The notes under the pieces are model-generated. The model did not search any database and was not told where the DNA came from. It was given only the letters and a program-made list of their open reading frames with translations. Positions 34,682 through 43,081 of a stretch of 64,000 bases of DNA are shown here, piece by piece (position 1 is the first letter of the stretch; each line of letters starts with the position of its first letter). Made by a program: the position numbers and the translations under genes. Origin of the DNA: Pseudoduganella albidiflava (GTDB lineage Bacteria > Pseudomonadota > Gammaproteobacteria > Burkholderiales > Burkholderiaceae_D); NCBI RefSeq assembly GCF_004322755.1, contig NZ_CP036401.1, forward strand, positions 3,782,001 to 3,846,000. Reading direction: 5' to 3'.

Positions 34682-35368
34682 TCAGCGCTGGAACGTGTAC
34701 GTCAGGCCGACCGTCGCGAAGCGGCGGCGGCCGTCCAGATCGTGCAGCTCGCCGTAACCAGCGTCGGCATCCAGCACATCCTTCACGAGCGTCCAGCGCC
34801 CGCCCGCCTGCCAGCCGCGGCTCGCGCCCCGTTCCCCGAACGTCTCGAGTGTCAGCGCGCCGCGCCCGCGCGTGGCTTCCAGCGCCGCCGCCCACGTGGC
34901 CGCGCGCTGGTGCGAGATGCCATGCCGCACCGCGCCGGTGTTCACGTGCGCGCGCGCCCACTGTGCCAGCGGCACGCTGACGATCAGGCTGACCGCCTGG
35001 TCCCGCGACGCTTCCGGCCCGGCGATGCGCTGTTCCGACACCGCGGCGCCGACGCCGATGCCCTCCTCCGACAACGGGCGTAACACGGCCTTGGCACCGA
35101 TCACGATCGCGCGGTGGTACTTGCCGCCGCTGCGCACATTGCCCACGCCGATCCCCGCTTCCCAGTGCTCGGCCACGCTGCAGCCCGGCGCCAGCCAGCG
35201 CTGGCCCGGGCCGCGGCTGGCCGAGGCCTCGACCTGGCAGGTGCCGGGCGACAGTACCACGGCGTCGTCGGTGACCAGCGGCCGGTCGGCCTGCGCAGCC
35301 AGCGGCAACAAGGCAAGGGTCAAGGCGGCACATGGCCGCGCGAATCGCGTCGGGGTCGTTTCAGGCAT
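34682..35368 (-). CDS. Hypothetical secreted protein, likely outer-membrane
   Basis: A 228-residue protein with a signal peptide (ending LPLAAQA), then RPLVTDDAVVLSPGTCQVEASAS. The rest alternates hydrophilic and hydrophobic residues and ends in LTYTFQR, suggesting a small beta-barrel or beta-sandwich of the outer membrane; two cysteines (in GTCQ and PGCSV) could pair. Proteins starting RPLxTDDA are common, unnamed proteobacterial envelope proteins. Convergent with ku. Function unknown. Confidence 0.72.
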   Translation of the reverse strand: MPETTPTRFARPCAALTLALLPLAAQADRPLVTDDAVVLSPGTCQVEASASRGPGQRWLAPGCSVAEHWEAGIGVGNVRSGGKYHRAIVIGAKAVLRPLSEEGIGVGAAVSEQRIAGPEASRDQAVSLIVSVPLAQWARAHVNTGAVRHGISHQRAATWAAALEATRGRGALTLETFGERGASRGWQAGGRWTLVKDVLDADAGYGELHDLDGRRRFATVGLTYTFQR

Positions 35369-35727
35369 GGTCGGTCGGGAAAAGTTGCGACGGCAGGGTC
35401 GCGCGATTCGGGCGGGGGTGGGGACCGAAGGATTGCACCGTGAAAGTGCTAGCCGGCAATATTACCAGCGACGGGCAAGGAAATCACTTTCCCTGTGGCA
35501 ATGGCACCACGCTTCCACAGTGCACGATAAGCAGGCGGCGGGCAAATGATCAATATAATCAGCCACTTATGAAGCGATCCCGGCTGTGATTAACAAGCTT
35601 ATCCACAGTTTTTGTTAACAACTCGGGCAGCAGGGAATTCCCGGGCACGCTGTCACAACTGCGCGCGGCGTCCCGTCTAAGGAGGGAACGCGGCGCACGG
35701 TGCGCCGCCACCACCAAGGAAACCATC
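35369..35727. other. Intergenic region before the AhpD-like gene
   Basis: No gene seen. It holds a TATAAT hexamer (35554-35559) without a good -35, one perfect DnaA-box-like TTATCCACA (35599-35607), an AAGGAGGG at 35679-35686 not followed by a usable start, and a 19-bp palindrome GCGGCGCAC-G-GTGCGCCGC (35690-35708) just before the ribosome-binding site of the next gene. Confidence 0.55.
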
Positions 35728-36189
35728 ATGTCCAAGGCACGAATCCCCCTCTACTCCCTCGCCCCGCAAGGCTTGCAGGCGATGATCGCGCTGTCCCAGG
35801 CCGCCAAGGGCAGCTCGCTGGGCGAGCGCATCGTCGAACTGGTCAACCTGCGCGTCTCGCAGGTCAACGGCTGCGGCGTCTGCGTCGACATGCACTGGCG
35901 CGACCTGGTGCGCCAGGGCGCCGATCCGCGCCACCTGAACACGGTGGCGGCGTGGCGCGAATCGCCGTTCTTCGATGCCCGCGAACGGGCGGCGCTGCGC
36001 TGGGCGGACGCGCTGAACGCCCTGCCCCACCGCGATGACACCGATGCCGCCTACGGAGAGCTGCGCGAGCATTTCAATGAAACGCAGGTCGCCGAACTGG
36101 GTTACGCGGTCGCCGTGATCCGCGGCTGGAACGTGATCAACCTGTCGCTGCGCAGCCCGATCCCGGTCAACCCGCCGCCGGGCATGTAA
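35728..36189 (+). CDS. AhpD-like / carboxymuconolactone decarboxylase-family protein
   Basis: A 153-residue all-helical protein. The AhpD redox motif is Cys49-GV-Cys52 with His56 (NGCGVCVDMHWRDL), matching CxxC-xxx-H. Members are peroxidase-associated disulfide reductases or decarboxylase-fold proteins of oxidative stress. It also contains the RAALRWADALN segment typical of the alkylhydroperoxidase-like subgroup. An AAGGAAACC ribosome-binding sequence lies just upstream, itself preceded by a perfect 19-bp palindrome that could act as operator or leader hairpin. Confidence 0.88.
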   Translation: MSKARIPLYSLAPQGLQAMIALSQAAKGSSLGERIVELVNLRVSQVNGCGVCVDMHWRDLVRQGADPRHLNTVAAWRESPFFDARERAALRWADALNALPHRDDTDAAYGELREHFNETQVAELGYAVAVIRGWNVINLSLRSPIPVNPPPGM

Positions 36190-36249
36190 GCAAGGCGGCC
36201 GTTCCAGCCGCCCTTGCCGGCCTTGCCCGGCGCCGCTACAGTACCGGCC

Positions 36250-37659
36250 ATGACGCAACATGACATGGTGACCGCGGCCGATGCGGTGGCGGCGCTGGCC
36301 ACGATCGGCGACCTGGCGATGGGCCAGCCGCCCGGTCATTCGGTGCGCGTGGCGCAGCTGGCCGGACACGTAGCCGAAGCGGACGGCGCGGCGCCGGACG
36401 CCATCGTGACGGCACGGCTGGTGGCGCTGCTGCGCTGGTCCGGCAGCACCGCCACCGCCCCCGGCTTCGCCGCGCTGCTGGGCGATGACGTGGCCGGCCG
36501 CGGCGCGATGCTGGCCCGCATGCTGCCGGCCGGCCACCGGCTGACGTTCGCCAATGCGCTGCCGCTGGCACGCGTGCACTGCGAGGTGGCCGGCGACATC
36601 GCCCGCAGGCTGGGCTTGCCCTTCGCCGTCGAGGAAGCGCTGCGGCACCTGTTCGAACACGCCAACGGCAACGGCCTGCCGGCACGGCTGCACGGCGACG
36701 CGGTCCCGGCGGCCGTGTTCCACGCGGCGCTGGCCGGCGATCTCGATGTACTGACACGCGCGCATGGACTCCCCGCGGCCCTGCGGGTGATCGGCCGCCT
36801 GGCCGGACGCAAGTATCCGGCGCATCTGGTAAAGAACATGGTGCCGCATGCGCGCGACTGGCTCGACACGGTCGATGACGCGGCGCTACTGGCGGTGCCG
36901 GGCGGCGACGTGCCATTGGCGCTGGTGGCGGACGTGCTGGAACTGAAGCTGCCGTGGCTGGCGGGCCATGCTCGCCGCGTGGCCGCCGTCGCGCGCGACG
37001 CAGCGGCGCTATCCGGCCTGCCCGCGGCGGTGCAGCGCTGCCTGGAACGCGCCGCGCTGCTCCATGGCGCCGGCCGCGCGGCGGTTCCCTGCATGGTGTG
37101 GAACCGCCCCGGCCTGCTGCGCAAGGCCGAACGGGAACAGGTGCGCCACGTGCCCTACTGGACCGTGCGCTTGGCCGACCGGGTTCCGGCGCTTGCCGAT
37201 GAAGCGCACCTGGCCGCCCATGCCTATGAGCGCCTCGATGGCAGCGGCTATTTCCGCGGCCTGACGGCGCAGGCGCTCACGCCCGCGCACCGGCTGCTGG
37301 CCGCCGCGGCCGCGTGGACAGCCTTGCGCTCGCCGCGGCCCTGGCGCGCGCCGTACGAACCGGCCGCCGCCACCGCGCTGCTGGCGGCACAGGCCGGACG
37401 CTTCGACAGGCGCGCGGTCGAAGCGGTGATCGCCGCCGCGGCCAGGCTGCCCGCCACGGGGCGCGCCGGCCCCCTGTCCGAACGGGAAGCGGATGTGCTG
37501 CGGCGGATCGGCACCGGTGACAGCCTCGCGAACGTCGCGCGCGCGCTGCGCATCAGCACCGGCGCCGTGCGCACGCATCTCGACACTATCTACGGCACGC
37601 TGGGCTGTGCAACGCGCCCGGCCGCGATGCTGAAAGCGCTGGCGCTGGGCCTCATCTAG
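36250..37659 (+). CDS. HD-GYP-related protein with LuxR-type HTH
   Basis: About 469 residues: an N-terminal HD-like helical region (1-230), an HD-GYP-related region (about 230-375), and a LuxR helix-turn-helix (about 400-465, LSEREADVLRRIGTGDSLANVARALRISTGAVRTHLDTIY). The HD-GYP part keeps GHARRVAAVA and YERLDGSGYFRGL, but the HD pair is HG (ALLHGAGRAAVP) and the later metal-binding His and Asp are missing, so phosphodiesterase activity is doubtful; it may sense a ligand and regulate transcription. The ATG at 36250 is preferred over one at 36214. Its stop shares CTAG with the convergent LysR gene. Confidence 0.83.
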   Translation: MTQHDMVTAADAVAALATIGDLAMGQPPGHSVRVAQLAGHVAEADGAAPDAIVTARLVALLRWSGSTATAPGFAALLGDDVAGRGAMLARMLPAGHRLTFANALPLARVHCEVAGDIARRLGLPFAVEEALRHLFEHANGNGLPARLHGDAVPAAVFHAALAGDLDVLTRAHGLPAALRVIGRLAGRKYPAHLVKNMVPHARDWLDTVDDAALLAVPGGDVPLALVADVLELKLPWLAGHARRVAAVARDAAALSGLPAAVQRCLERAALLHGAGRAAVPCMVWNRPGLLRKAEREQVRHVPYWTVRLADRVPALADEAHLAAHAYERLDGSGYFRGLTAQALTPAHRLLAAAAAWTALRSPRPWRAPYEPAAATALLAAQAGRFDRRAVEAVIAAAARLPATGRAGPLSEREADVLRRIGTGDSLANVARALRISTGAVRTHLDTIYGTLGCATRPAAMLKALALGLI

Positions 37660-38558
37660 CCCGCGCCCCCGCGTGCCACCCATCGCTCGACCAGGAAATC
37701 CGTCAGCGCCCGCGCGGCGGGGCTCATCGGCCGCGACGGCGCCATCGCGTACACGCCGCTTTCCTTGCCGGTCCATCCGGGCAGCACCTGCACGAGGCGG
37801 CCGGCGCGAAGGTCTTCTTCCAGGCTGACGGCGGAGCGGAAGCAGATGCCCATGCCATCGACGGCCAGCCGGTGCACCGCATCGCCGTTGTCCGAGCGCA
37901 CGCGCCCGCGCGGACGTACTGCCCGTTCGCCGCCGGCGCCGTGCAGCTTCCACACTTCGCCGTCGTGATTGACGGTCGACACGAGGCATTCGTGCGCTTC
38001 CAGTTCCGCCACGCCGGCCGGCATGCCGTGCCGCGCCAGGTAGTCCGGCGACGCGGCCAGGATGCGCCGGTTCGGCAGCAGCTTGCGGGCCACCAGCGTG
38101 GAATCGTCCAGCCGGCCGATGCGGATCGCCACGTGGACGCGCTCGGCCACGATATCGACCAGCCGGTCGGTGATCAGCAAGTCCAGGCGCACCTGCGGGA
38201 AGCGGCCCATGAACGCCGCCAGGTGCGGCACCACGTGGCTGCGCCCGAAGGCCACCGGAGCGCTCACGCGCAGCGTGCCTTGCGGCTCGGCCGCCTGCTG
38301 CGCCGCGCGCTCGCAGGCCCCGTGCAGCTGCGCCAGGGCGGCGGCGCTGTCGGCATGGAAGCGCTGCCCCGCCTCGGTCAGCGACATGGCGCGCGTGGTG
38401 CGGTTCAGCAGGCGCACCCCAAGCTGCCCTTCCAGCGCCTTGACCAGCCGGCTGACGGACGATGGCGTCATGTTCAGTACCGTGGCCGCGCGCGCGAAGC
38501 CGCCCTGCTCCACCACCGCGCCGAAGGCTTCCACCAGGTTGAAGGGCACCCGTTGCAT
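37656..38558 (-). CDS. LysR-family transcriptional regulator
   Basis: A 300-residue LysR regulator of the CrgA/DsdC-like type. Helix-turn-helix at about residues 10-65 (GGFARAATVLNMTPSSVSRLVKALEGQLG, RTTRAMSLTEAG), then an effector domain. It is divergent from the phosphoenolpyruvate mutase/isocitrate lyase-like gene, 91 bp away, which is its most likely target. Its stop codon overlaps the stop of the preceding convergent gene within the sequence CTAG. Confidence 0.9.
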   Translation of the reverse strand: MQRVPFNLVEAFGAVVEQGGFARAATVLNMTPSSVSRLVKALEGQLGVRLLNRTTRAMSLTEAGQRFHADSAAALAQLHGACERAAQQAAEPQGTLRVSAPVAFGRSHVVPHLAAFMGRFPQVRLDLLITDRLVDIVAERVHVAIRIGRLDDSTLVARKLLPNRRILAASPDYLARHGMPAGVAELEAHECLVSTVNHDGEVWKLHGAGGERAVRPRGRVRSDNGDAVHRLAVDGMGICFRSAVSLEEDLRAGRLVQVLPGWTGKESGVYAMAPSRPMSPAARALTDFLVERWVARGGAG

Positions 38559-38649
38559 TACGTCTCCCCAGGAATGAATTTATGTGATTCCCCGCTATTA
38601 TCGCTGCGCGGCGCCATCCATAAAATAGGCTTTTTGCCAAGGAGAGTCG

Positions 38650-39522
38650 ATGGATACGCTGAAGATGGATGCGCCGCCGATGGGAGATCCGGAGATCGCC
38701 GCGCTGCCGATGGATGCCCGCTTCCGGGCGCTGCACCGCCAGCCCCGGCCGCTGGTTCTCACCAACGCGTGGGATGCGGGCAGTGCGCGGCTGGTCGCCA
38801 GCCAGGGCGCGGCGGCCATCGCGACCACCAGCGCCGGCGTGGCGTGGTCGCTGGGCTACCGGGATGGCGACCTGCTGCCGCTCGACGAGCACGTGGCCTG
38901 CGTACGCCGCATCCGCCGCGTGATCGATGTGCCCCTCAGCGTCGACATCGAGAGCGGCTATTCGGATGACCCGGCGGCGGTGGGCGCCGCGGTGGCGCGC
39001 TTCGTCGATGCGGGCGCGGTGGGCATCAACCTGCAGGATGGTTCGGCGCCGCCGGCGCTGCTGTGCCGGAAAATCGCCGCGGCGCGCGCCGCCGCGCTGG
39101 GCGCCGGCGTGGACCTGTACATCAACATCCGCTGCGACGTGTTCGCGCGGCAGCTGGCCCCTGCCGGCGCGCGGGTCGGCGAGACGCTGCAGCGGGCCCG
39201 CCTGTACCGCGAAGCCGGCGCGGACGGGCTGTTCCCGCTGGCCGTGACCGACCCGGCGGAGATCGCCGCGCTGGCCGCGGGCACCGATCTGCTGCTGAAC
39301 GTGATCGCCTGGCCCGGCCTGCCGCCGGTGGCGCAACTGGCGGCGCTGGGCGTGCGGCGCGTCAGCACCGGCTCGTGGCTGCCGCAGGCGATGTGGGCGC
39401 ACGCCGCGCGCCTGGCGCGGGAGTTCGGCACGCACGGCGGCTCGCAGGCACTGGTGGACGAAGCGGAGGCCTACGGCACCGTCAACGCCCTGCTGCCGGC
39501 ACCGGATCAGGCGGGCTTGTAG
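38650..39522 (+). CDS. Isocitrate lyase/PEP mutase-family protein
   Basis: TIM-barrel enzyme of 290 residues. The N-terminal LVLTNAWDAGSARLVASQGAAAIATTSAGVAWSLGY and the DIESGYSDDP Mg-binding segment are typical of PEP mutase/oxaloacetate hydrolase-like proteins, as is GINLQDG. The catalytic Cys of isocitrate lyase (KKCGH) is absent. Members cleave or form C-C or P-C bonds next to carboxylates; substrate unknown. An AAGGAGAG ribosome-binding site precedes the ATG. The 3' end overlaps the convergent ligD gene by 16 bp. Confidence 0.87.
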   Translation: MDTLKMDAPPMGDPEIAALPMDARFRALHRQPRPLVLTNAWDAGSARLVASQGAAAIATTSAGVAWSLGYRDGDLLPLDEHVACVRRIRRVIDVPLSVDIESGYSDDPAAVGAAVARFVDAGAVGINLQDGSAPPALLCRKIAAARAAALGAGVDLYINIRCDVFARQLAPAGARVGETLQRARLYREAGADGLFPLAVTDPAEIAALAAGTDLLLNVIAWPGLPPVAQLAALGVRRVSTGSWLPQAMWAHAARLAREFGTHGGSQALVDEAEAYGTVNALLPAPDQAGL

Positions 39523-42203
39523 CCCATCTGCTTCATGGCCTTGGTCAGCGTGACGGCACTCTTCGCGTAGTCGGCCCACGGCTCGTTGCCGTGGTCGAGG
39601 CGGGTGTGGACGGTGGCCACGGTCCACTGGTCGCCACTTTTCAGGTGATCCAGCTCGCTCCAGGCGACGGGCACCGAGATGCCCATGCCGGGCCGCGCGC
39701 GGGCCGACCATGCGGCGGCCGTGGTGGCGCCGCGGCCGTTGCGCAGGTAATCGATGAAGATCTTGCCGACCCGGTTCTTCGGCCCGCTCTTGAAGGCGAA
39801 ACGGTCCGGCAGCGTGCGCGACATGTGCTCGACGATGAAGCTGGAAAAGCCCTTCACCGCATCCCAGCCGTGCTGGGGCTTCAGCGGCACGACCACGTGC
39901 AGGCCCTTGCCGCCGCTGGTCTTCAGGAAGGCCGGCAAGCCCAGCTGCTCGAGGAAGGCGCGCATCAGCTGCGCCGCTTCCTGGATCTGCTGCCACGACA
40001 CGCCCTGGCCGGGGTCGAGGTCGAACACCATGCGGTTCGGTTTTTCATAGGTTTTCGCGAACGCGTTCTGGGTGTGGAACTCGACCACGTTCCACTGCGC
40101 GCACGACAGCAGGCCCTGCACGTTGGGCACTTCGAGCATCGTCGGATGATCCGGGTCCAGCTCCTGCGGCAACTGCTTCACGCCGGGCAGCTTGCCGACC
40201 TCGGAATGCTTCTGGAAGAACAGCTCGCCGCCGACGCCGGCCGGGGCGCGCACCAGCGCCAGCGGGCGGCCCTTCAGGTGTTCCAGCATCAGTTCCGAGA
40301 CCAGCGCGTAGTAGCGCACCAGGCCGATCTTGGTCATGCCGCTGACCGGGTCGATCAGCCGGTCGGCGTTGGTCACCTTCAACGTGGCGGGCAGCTTGCT
40401 GTCCACGTCCGATTCGCTTACCGGATCGGCCTTGGTCCTGGCACCGGACTTTGCACTGGTTTTCCTTCCGGCGCTCTTGCTCTCTGCTTGGGTTTGCATC
40501 ACATCCTCCACGTGGACGGCCTGCTCGCGACGAATGCTCGCCGCCTTCTTGTCCGTGCGCAGGCCATGGAATACGGAATGGCGAATCGAGCCGCTGCCGG
40601 TCCATTCGCCGAACGTCACTTCGGCCACCAGGGTGGGCTTCACCCAGTGCGCCCGCTTTTCGATCGCCTTGGTGGGCGCGAAGGGATTGGTATCGCTGGC
40701 CACCTTCTTCAGTTTGGCGATGATGTCGCGCAGCGAGGTGTCGTTGAAGCCGGCGCCGACATTGCCGGCATAGTGCAGCTTGCCGGCGTCGTCGTAGTAG
40801 CCCAGCAGCAGCGAGCCGATGCCCACCCGCGAGCCTTTCGGATCGGTATAGCCGCCGATCACGAATTCCTGCCGCTGCGCGCACTTCAGCTTGATCCAGT
40901 CGCCCGAGCGGCGCGACGTGTACAGCGCGTCGCGCCGCTTGCCGATGATGCCCTCCAGGCCCATCCGGCATGCCGCGGCGACGATTTCCTCGGGCGGCGC
41001 GGCCAGTTCGGCGGAGAAGCGCACCTGGCCCTGGGCATCGCCGAGCACCGTCTGCAGCAGCTCGCGGCGCTGGGCCAGCGGCACGTCGCGCAGGTCGTGG
41101 CCATCCAGGTAGGGCGCATCGAAGATGAAGTACACGATGTTCCTGGTCTTCTCGCCATCGAAGGCCTGCTGCAGCAGGCCGAAATTCGGCCGGCCATTGG
41201 TATCGTGCACCACGATCTCGCCGTCGTACCAGCCATCGGGCAGCCGCATTTTTTCCAGCGTGGCGCGCAGCGGTTCCAGCTTGTGCGTCCAGTTGTTGCC
41301 GTTGCGGGTCCACAGTTCGATCGACTTGCCCTCGACGCGGGCCAGCAGCCGATAGCCGTCGAACTTCAGTTCGAAGATCCAGTTTTCCGGGTCGGCGGGC
41401 GGGGCGTCGACCAGCGTGGCCAGCTCGGGCGACAGGGTGGCCGGCAGTTGCACCGTCGCCAGCGGATCGGCGGCCTTCGCGGCAGCCTTTGCCTTGGTCT
41501 TGGCCGGCGCCTTTTTCGCTGCGGCCTTCGTCGCTGCGGTCTTCGTCGCTTTTCCCTTCTCCCCGGCCGCGCGCTTGCGCGCAGGCTTGCCCTGGTGCTC
41601 CTCGGCGGTACTCTCGGCTTCTTCCGCTTCCGGCGTCAGGCGCTCCGCCGTGGGCATGCCGAGCGCCTTCACGCTGTCGGGCATTTCATCGATGACGGAG
41701 AATTCGCCGGCCGGCCGCACGTGTTCGTCGTTTTCCTTGATGAGCAGCCACGGTTCCTGCTTTTCGCCGGAGCGCCGCATGCGCACCAGCGCCCAGCGGC
41801 CATGCATCTTGTGGCCGCGCAGTTCGAACTTCAGGTTGCCGTCGCGGTAGCCCTTGCGGGGATCGCCGATGGGATGCCAGGTGCCCTTGTCCCAGATGAT
41901 CACCTTGCCCGCGCCGTACTGCTTCTCCGGGATCACCCCTTCGAAATCGTTGTACGAGATCGGATGGTCTTCCACGTGCACGGCCATGCGCTTGTCGTGG
42001 CTGTCGTAGCTGGGGCCTTTCGGCACAGCCCAGCTCTTCATCGTGCCGTCGAGTTCGAGGCGGAAATCGTAGTGCAGCCGCGTGGCCCAGTGCTTCTGGA
42101 TCACGAACGTCAGCGCTTCCTGTCCTTCCTCGCCGCCTTCCGCGGGTTCCGGCGTGATCGAGAAGTTGCGCTTGGCCTTGTAGAGTTTGAGGGCGTCGGT
42201 CAT
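39507..42203 (-). CDS. ligD: NHEJ DNA ligase D (phosphoesterase-ligase-polymerase)
   Basis: An 898-residue multidomain enzyme that trims, fills and seals broken ends with Ku. Domain order: 3'-phosphoesterase (about 10-170, with TRLHYDFRLELDG and HVEDHPISYNDFEG), a Lys/Ala-rich linker (190-245), ATP-dependent ligase (about 265-560; nucleotidyl-acceptor Lys280 in ELKFDGYR, and LEGIIGKRRDA), second linker (570-600), and polymerase/primase (about 605-898; Asp728 and Asp730 in VFDLDPG, SGGKGLHVVVPL). All three active sites look intact. The ATG at 42203 fits the family N-terminus (MTDALKLYKAKRNF); a longer open frame upstream does not. Confidence 0.96.
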   Translation of the reverse strand: MTDALKLYKAKRNFSITPEPAEGGEEGQEALTFVIQKHWATRLHYDFRLELDGTMKSWAVPKGPSYDSHDKRMAVHVEDHPISYNDFEGVIPEKQYGAGKVIIWDKGTWHPIGDPRKGYRDGNLKFELRGHKMHGRWALVRMRRSGEKQEPWLLIKENDEHVRPAGEFSVIDEMPDSVKALGMPTAERLTPEAEEAESTAEEHQGKPARKRAAGEKGKATKTAATKAAAKKAPAKTKAKAAAKAADPLATVQLPATLSPELATLVDAPPADPENWIFELKFDGYRLLARVEGKSIELWTRNGNNWTHKLEPLRATLEKMRLPDGWYDGEIVVHDTNGRPNFGLLQQAFDGEKTRNIVYFIFDAPYLDGHDLRDVPLAQRRELLQTVLGDAQGQVRFSAELAAPPEEIVAAACRMGLEGIIGKRRDALYTSRRSGDWIKLKCAQRQEFVIGGYTDPKGSRVGIGSLLLGYYDDAGKLHYAGNVGAGFNDTSLRDIIAKLKKVASDTNPFAPTKAIEKRAHWVKPTLVAEVTFGEWTGSGSIRHSVFHGLRTDKKAASIRREQAVHVEDVMQTQAESKSAGRKTSAKSGARTKADPVSESDVDSKLPATLKVTNADRLIDPVSGMTKIGLVRYYALVSELMLEHLKGRPLALVRAPAGVGGELFFQKHSEVGKLPGVKQLPQELDPDHPTMLEVPNVQGLLSCAQWNVVEFHTQNAFAKTYEKPNRMVFDLDPGQGVSWQQIQEAAQLMRAFLEQLGLPAFLKTSGGKGLHVVVPLKPQHGWDAVKGFSSFIVEHMSRTLPDRFAFKSGPKNRVGKIFIDYLRNGRGATTAAAWSARARPGMGISVPVAWSELDHLKSGDQWTVATVHTRLDHGNEPWADYAKSAVTLTKAMKQMGYKPA

Positions 42204-42416
42204 GGCGATACTGTAGGCCCGCGCCCGCCGGCCAATCGGTACGTCAAATAACAGAAGACGCGCAGAAGCAGCGCGGAAACTGCGTGGAGTGGCCGGATTT
42301 GTAACAGATGTAAAGCCCGTCAACGTCGTGCAAGCGGGTGGCGTTTTCTGCCCAGTGACACCGACAAAGCGTGTTGCACCGATGAGCAAGACAACCCAGC
42401 AGACAAGGACTTCGCC

Positions 42417-42803
42417 ATGAAAAACGCAATCGTGAAAAATGCATTCGTATCCAAAGCAGCCGCCACCCTGATCGCTACCCTGTTCGCCGGCGCCGCATTC
42501 GCCCAGTCCACCGCGCCGGCCACGGCGCCTGCCGCCGCCGCGCACGCCGAAGCGGCGCATGCGAAGGAAGTGGCGAAAGAGCAGAAGGATGTCGCCAAGG
42601 CCGAGGCCAAGGAGTCCAAGGAAGTCGCCAAGGCCGATGCCAAGGTCGCGAAGGAAAAGGCCGAGGCGAACAAGGATGTCGCTGAAGCCAAGGCCGATGC
42701 CAAGGTGAAGAAGGCCAATGCACAGGAAAAGACCGCCAAGCAGAAGGCCGAAGCCAAGGAAGATGCGCACGCCAACCTGACGCACGCGCCGCAGACCAAA
42801 TAA
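42417..42803 (+). CDS. Secreted Ala/Lys/Glu-rich helical protein
   Basis: A 128-residue protein with a signal peptide (cleavage after GAAFAQ). The mature part is nearly all Ala, Lys, Glu, Asp and Val, in repeats of the form KEVAKxxA/KAEAK, predicted as one long charged helix or coiled coil, and ends NLTHAPQTK. It resembles small periplasmic stress or cell-envelope proteins of low complexity; no family is assigned. A strong terminator follows. The 213 bp upstream are AT-richer than usual and may hold its promoter. Divergent from ligD. Confidence 0.8.
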   Translation: MKNAIVKNAFVSKAAATLIATLFAGAAFAQSTAPATAPAAAAHAEAAHAKEVAKEQKDVAKAEAKESKEVAKADAKVAKEKAEANKDVAEAKADAKVKKANAQEKTAKQKAEAKEDAHANLTHAPQTK

Positions 42804-42876
42804 CAGTAAACCGTAGCTACTCTCAGAGCATATAACGGCAACACGAGCGGACCACACAAACTACAACGGCTCCCTT

Positions 42877-42903
42877 GCCCGTGCCTCGCGCACGGGCTTT
42901 TTT
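42877..42903 (+). terminator. Rho-independent terminator
   Basis: Perfect 8-bp arms GCCCGTGC (42877-42884) and GCACGGGC (42890-42897), 5-nt loop, then six T. Confidence 0.93.
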
Positions 42904-42966
42904 CGTTGTGCGTTCCGCTCGCGGGCCGCCTGCGATGTCCGCCTTCCCTGCTCGCTGGCGCGGCAT

Positions 42967-43070
42967 CGGAAAAACCGGTGACAGGCTCCAATTTATAACA
43001 GGCTCCGATTCATCAACCGGTGACAGCGTCCGATTTTTCTGCAACGTTTCCGGAAAGACGGACAGCCTGC
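42967..43070 (+). repeat. Dispersed intergenic repeat, type A (several units)
   Basis: GGAAAAACCGGTGACAGGCTCC, ACAGGCTCCGATTC, ACCGGTGACAGCGTCCG and CAACGTTTCCGG follow each other; same family as 3190-3268 and 32186-32262. Confidence 0.7.
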
Positions 43071-43081
43071 GCAGCAGTCCG

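Noticed and set aside
35599..35607. Perfect DnaA box as a sign of a replication origin
   Set aside because: Only one box, no clustered copies, no AT-rich unwinding region and no dnaA, dnaN or parAB nearby.
42412..42857. Extended ligD start near 42857
   Set aside because: The extra segment overlaps the divergent Ala/Lys-rich gene and its promoter region, and does not match the LigD N-terminus, which begins at 42203.
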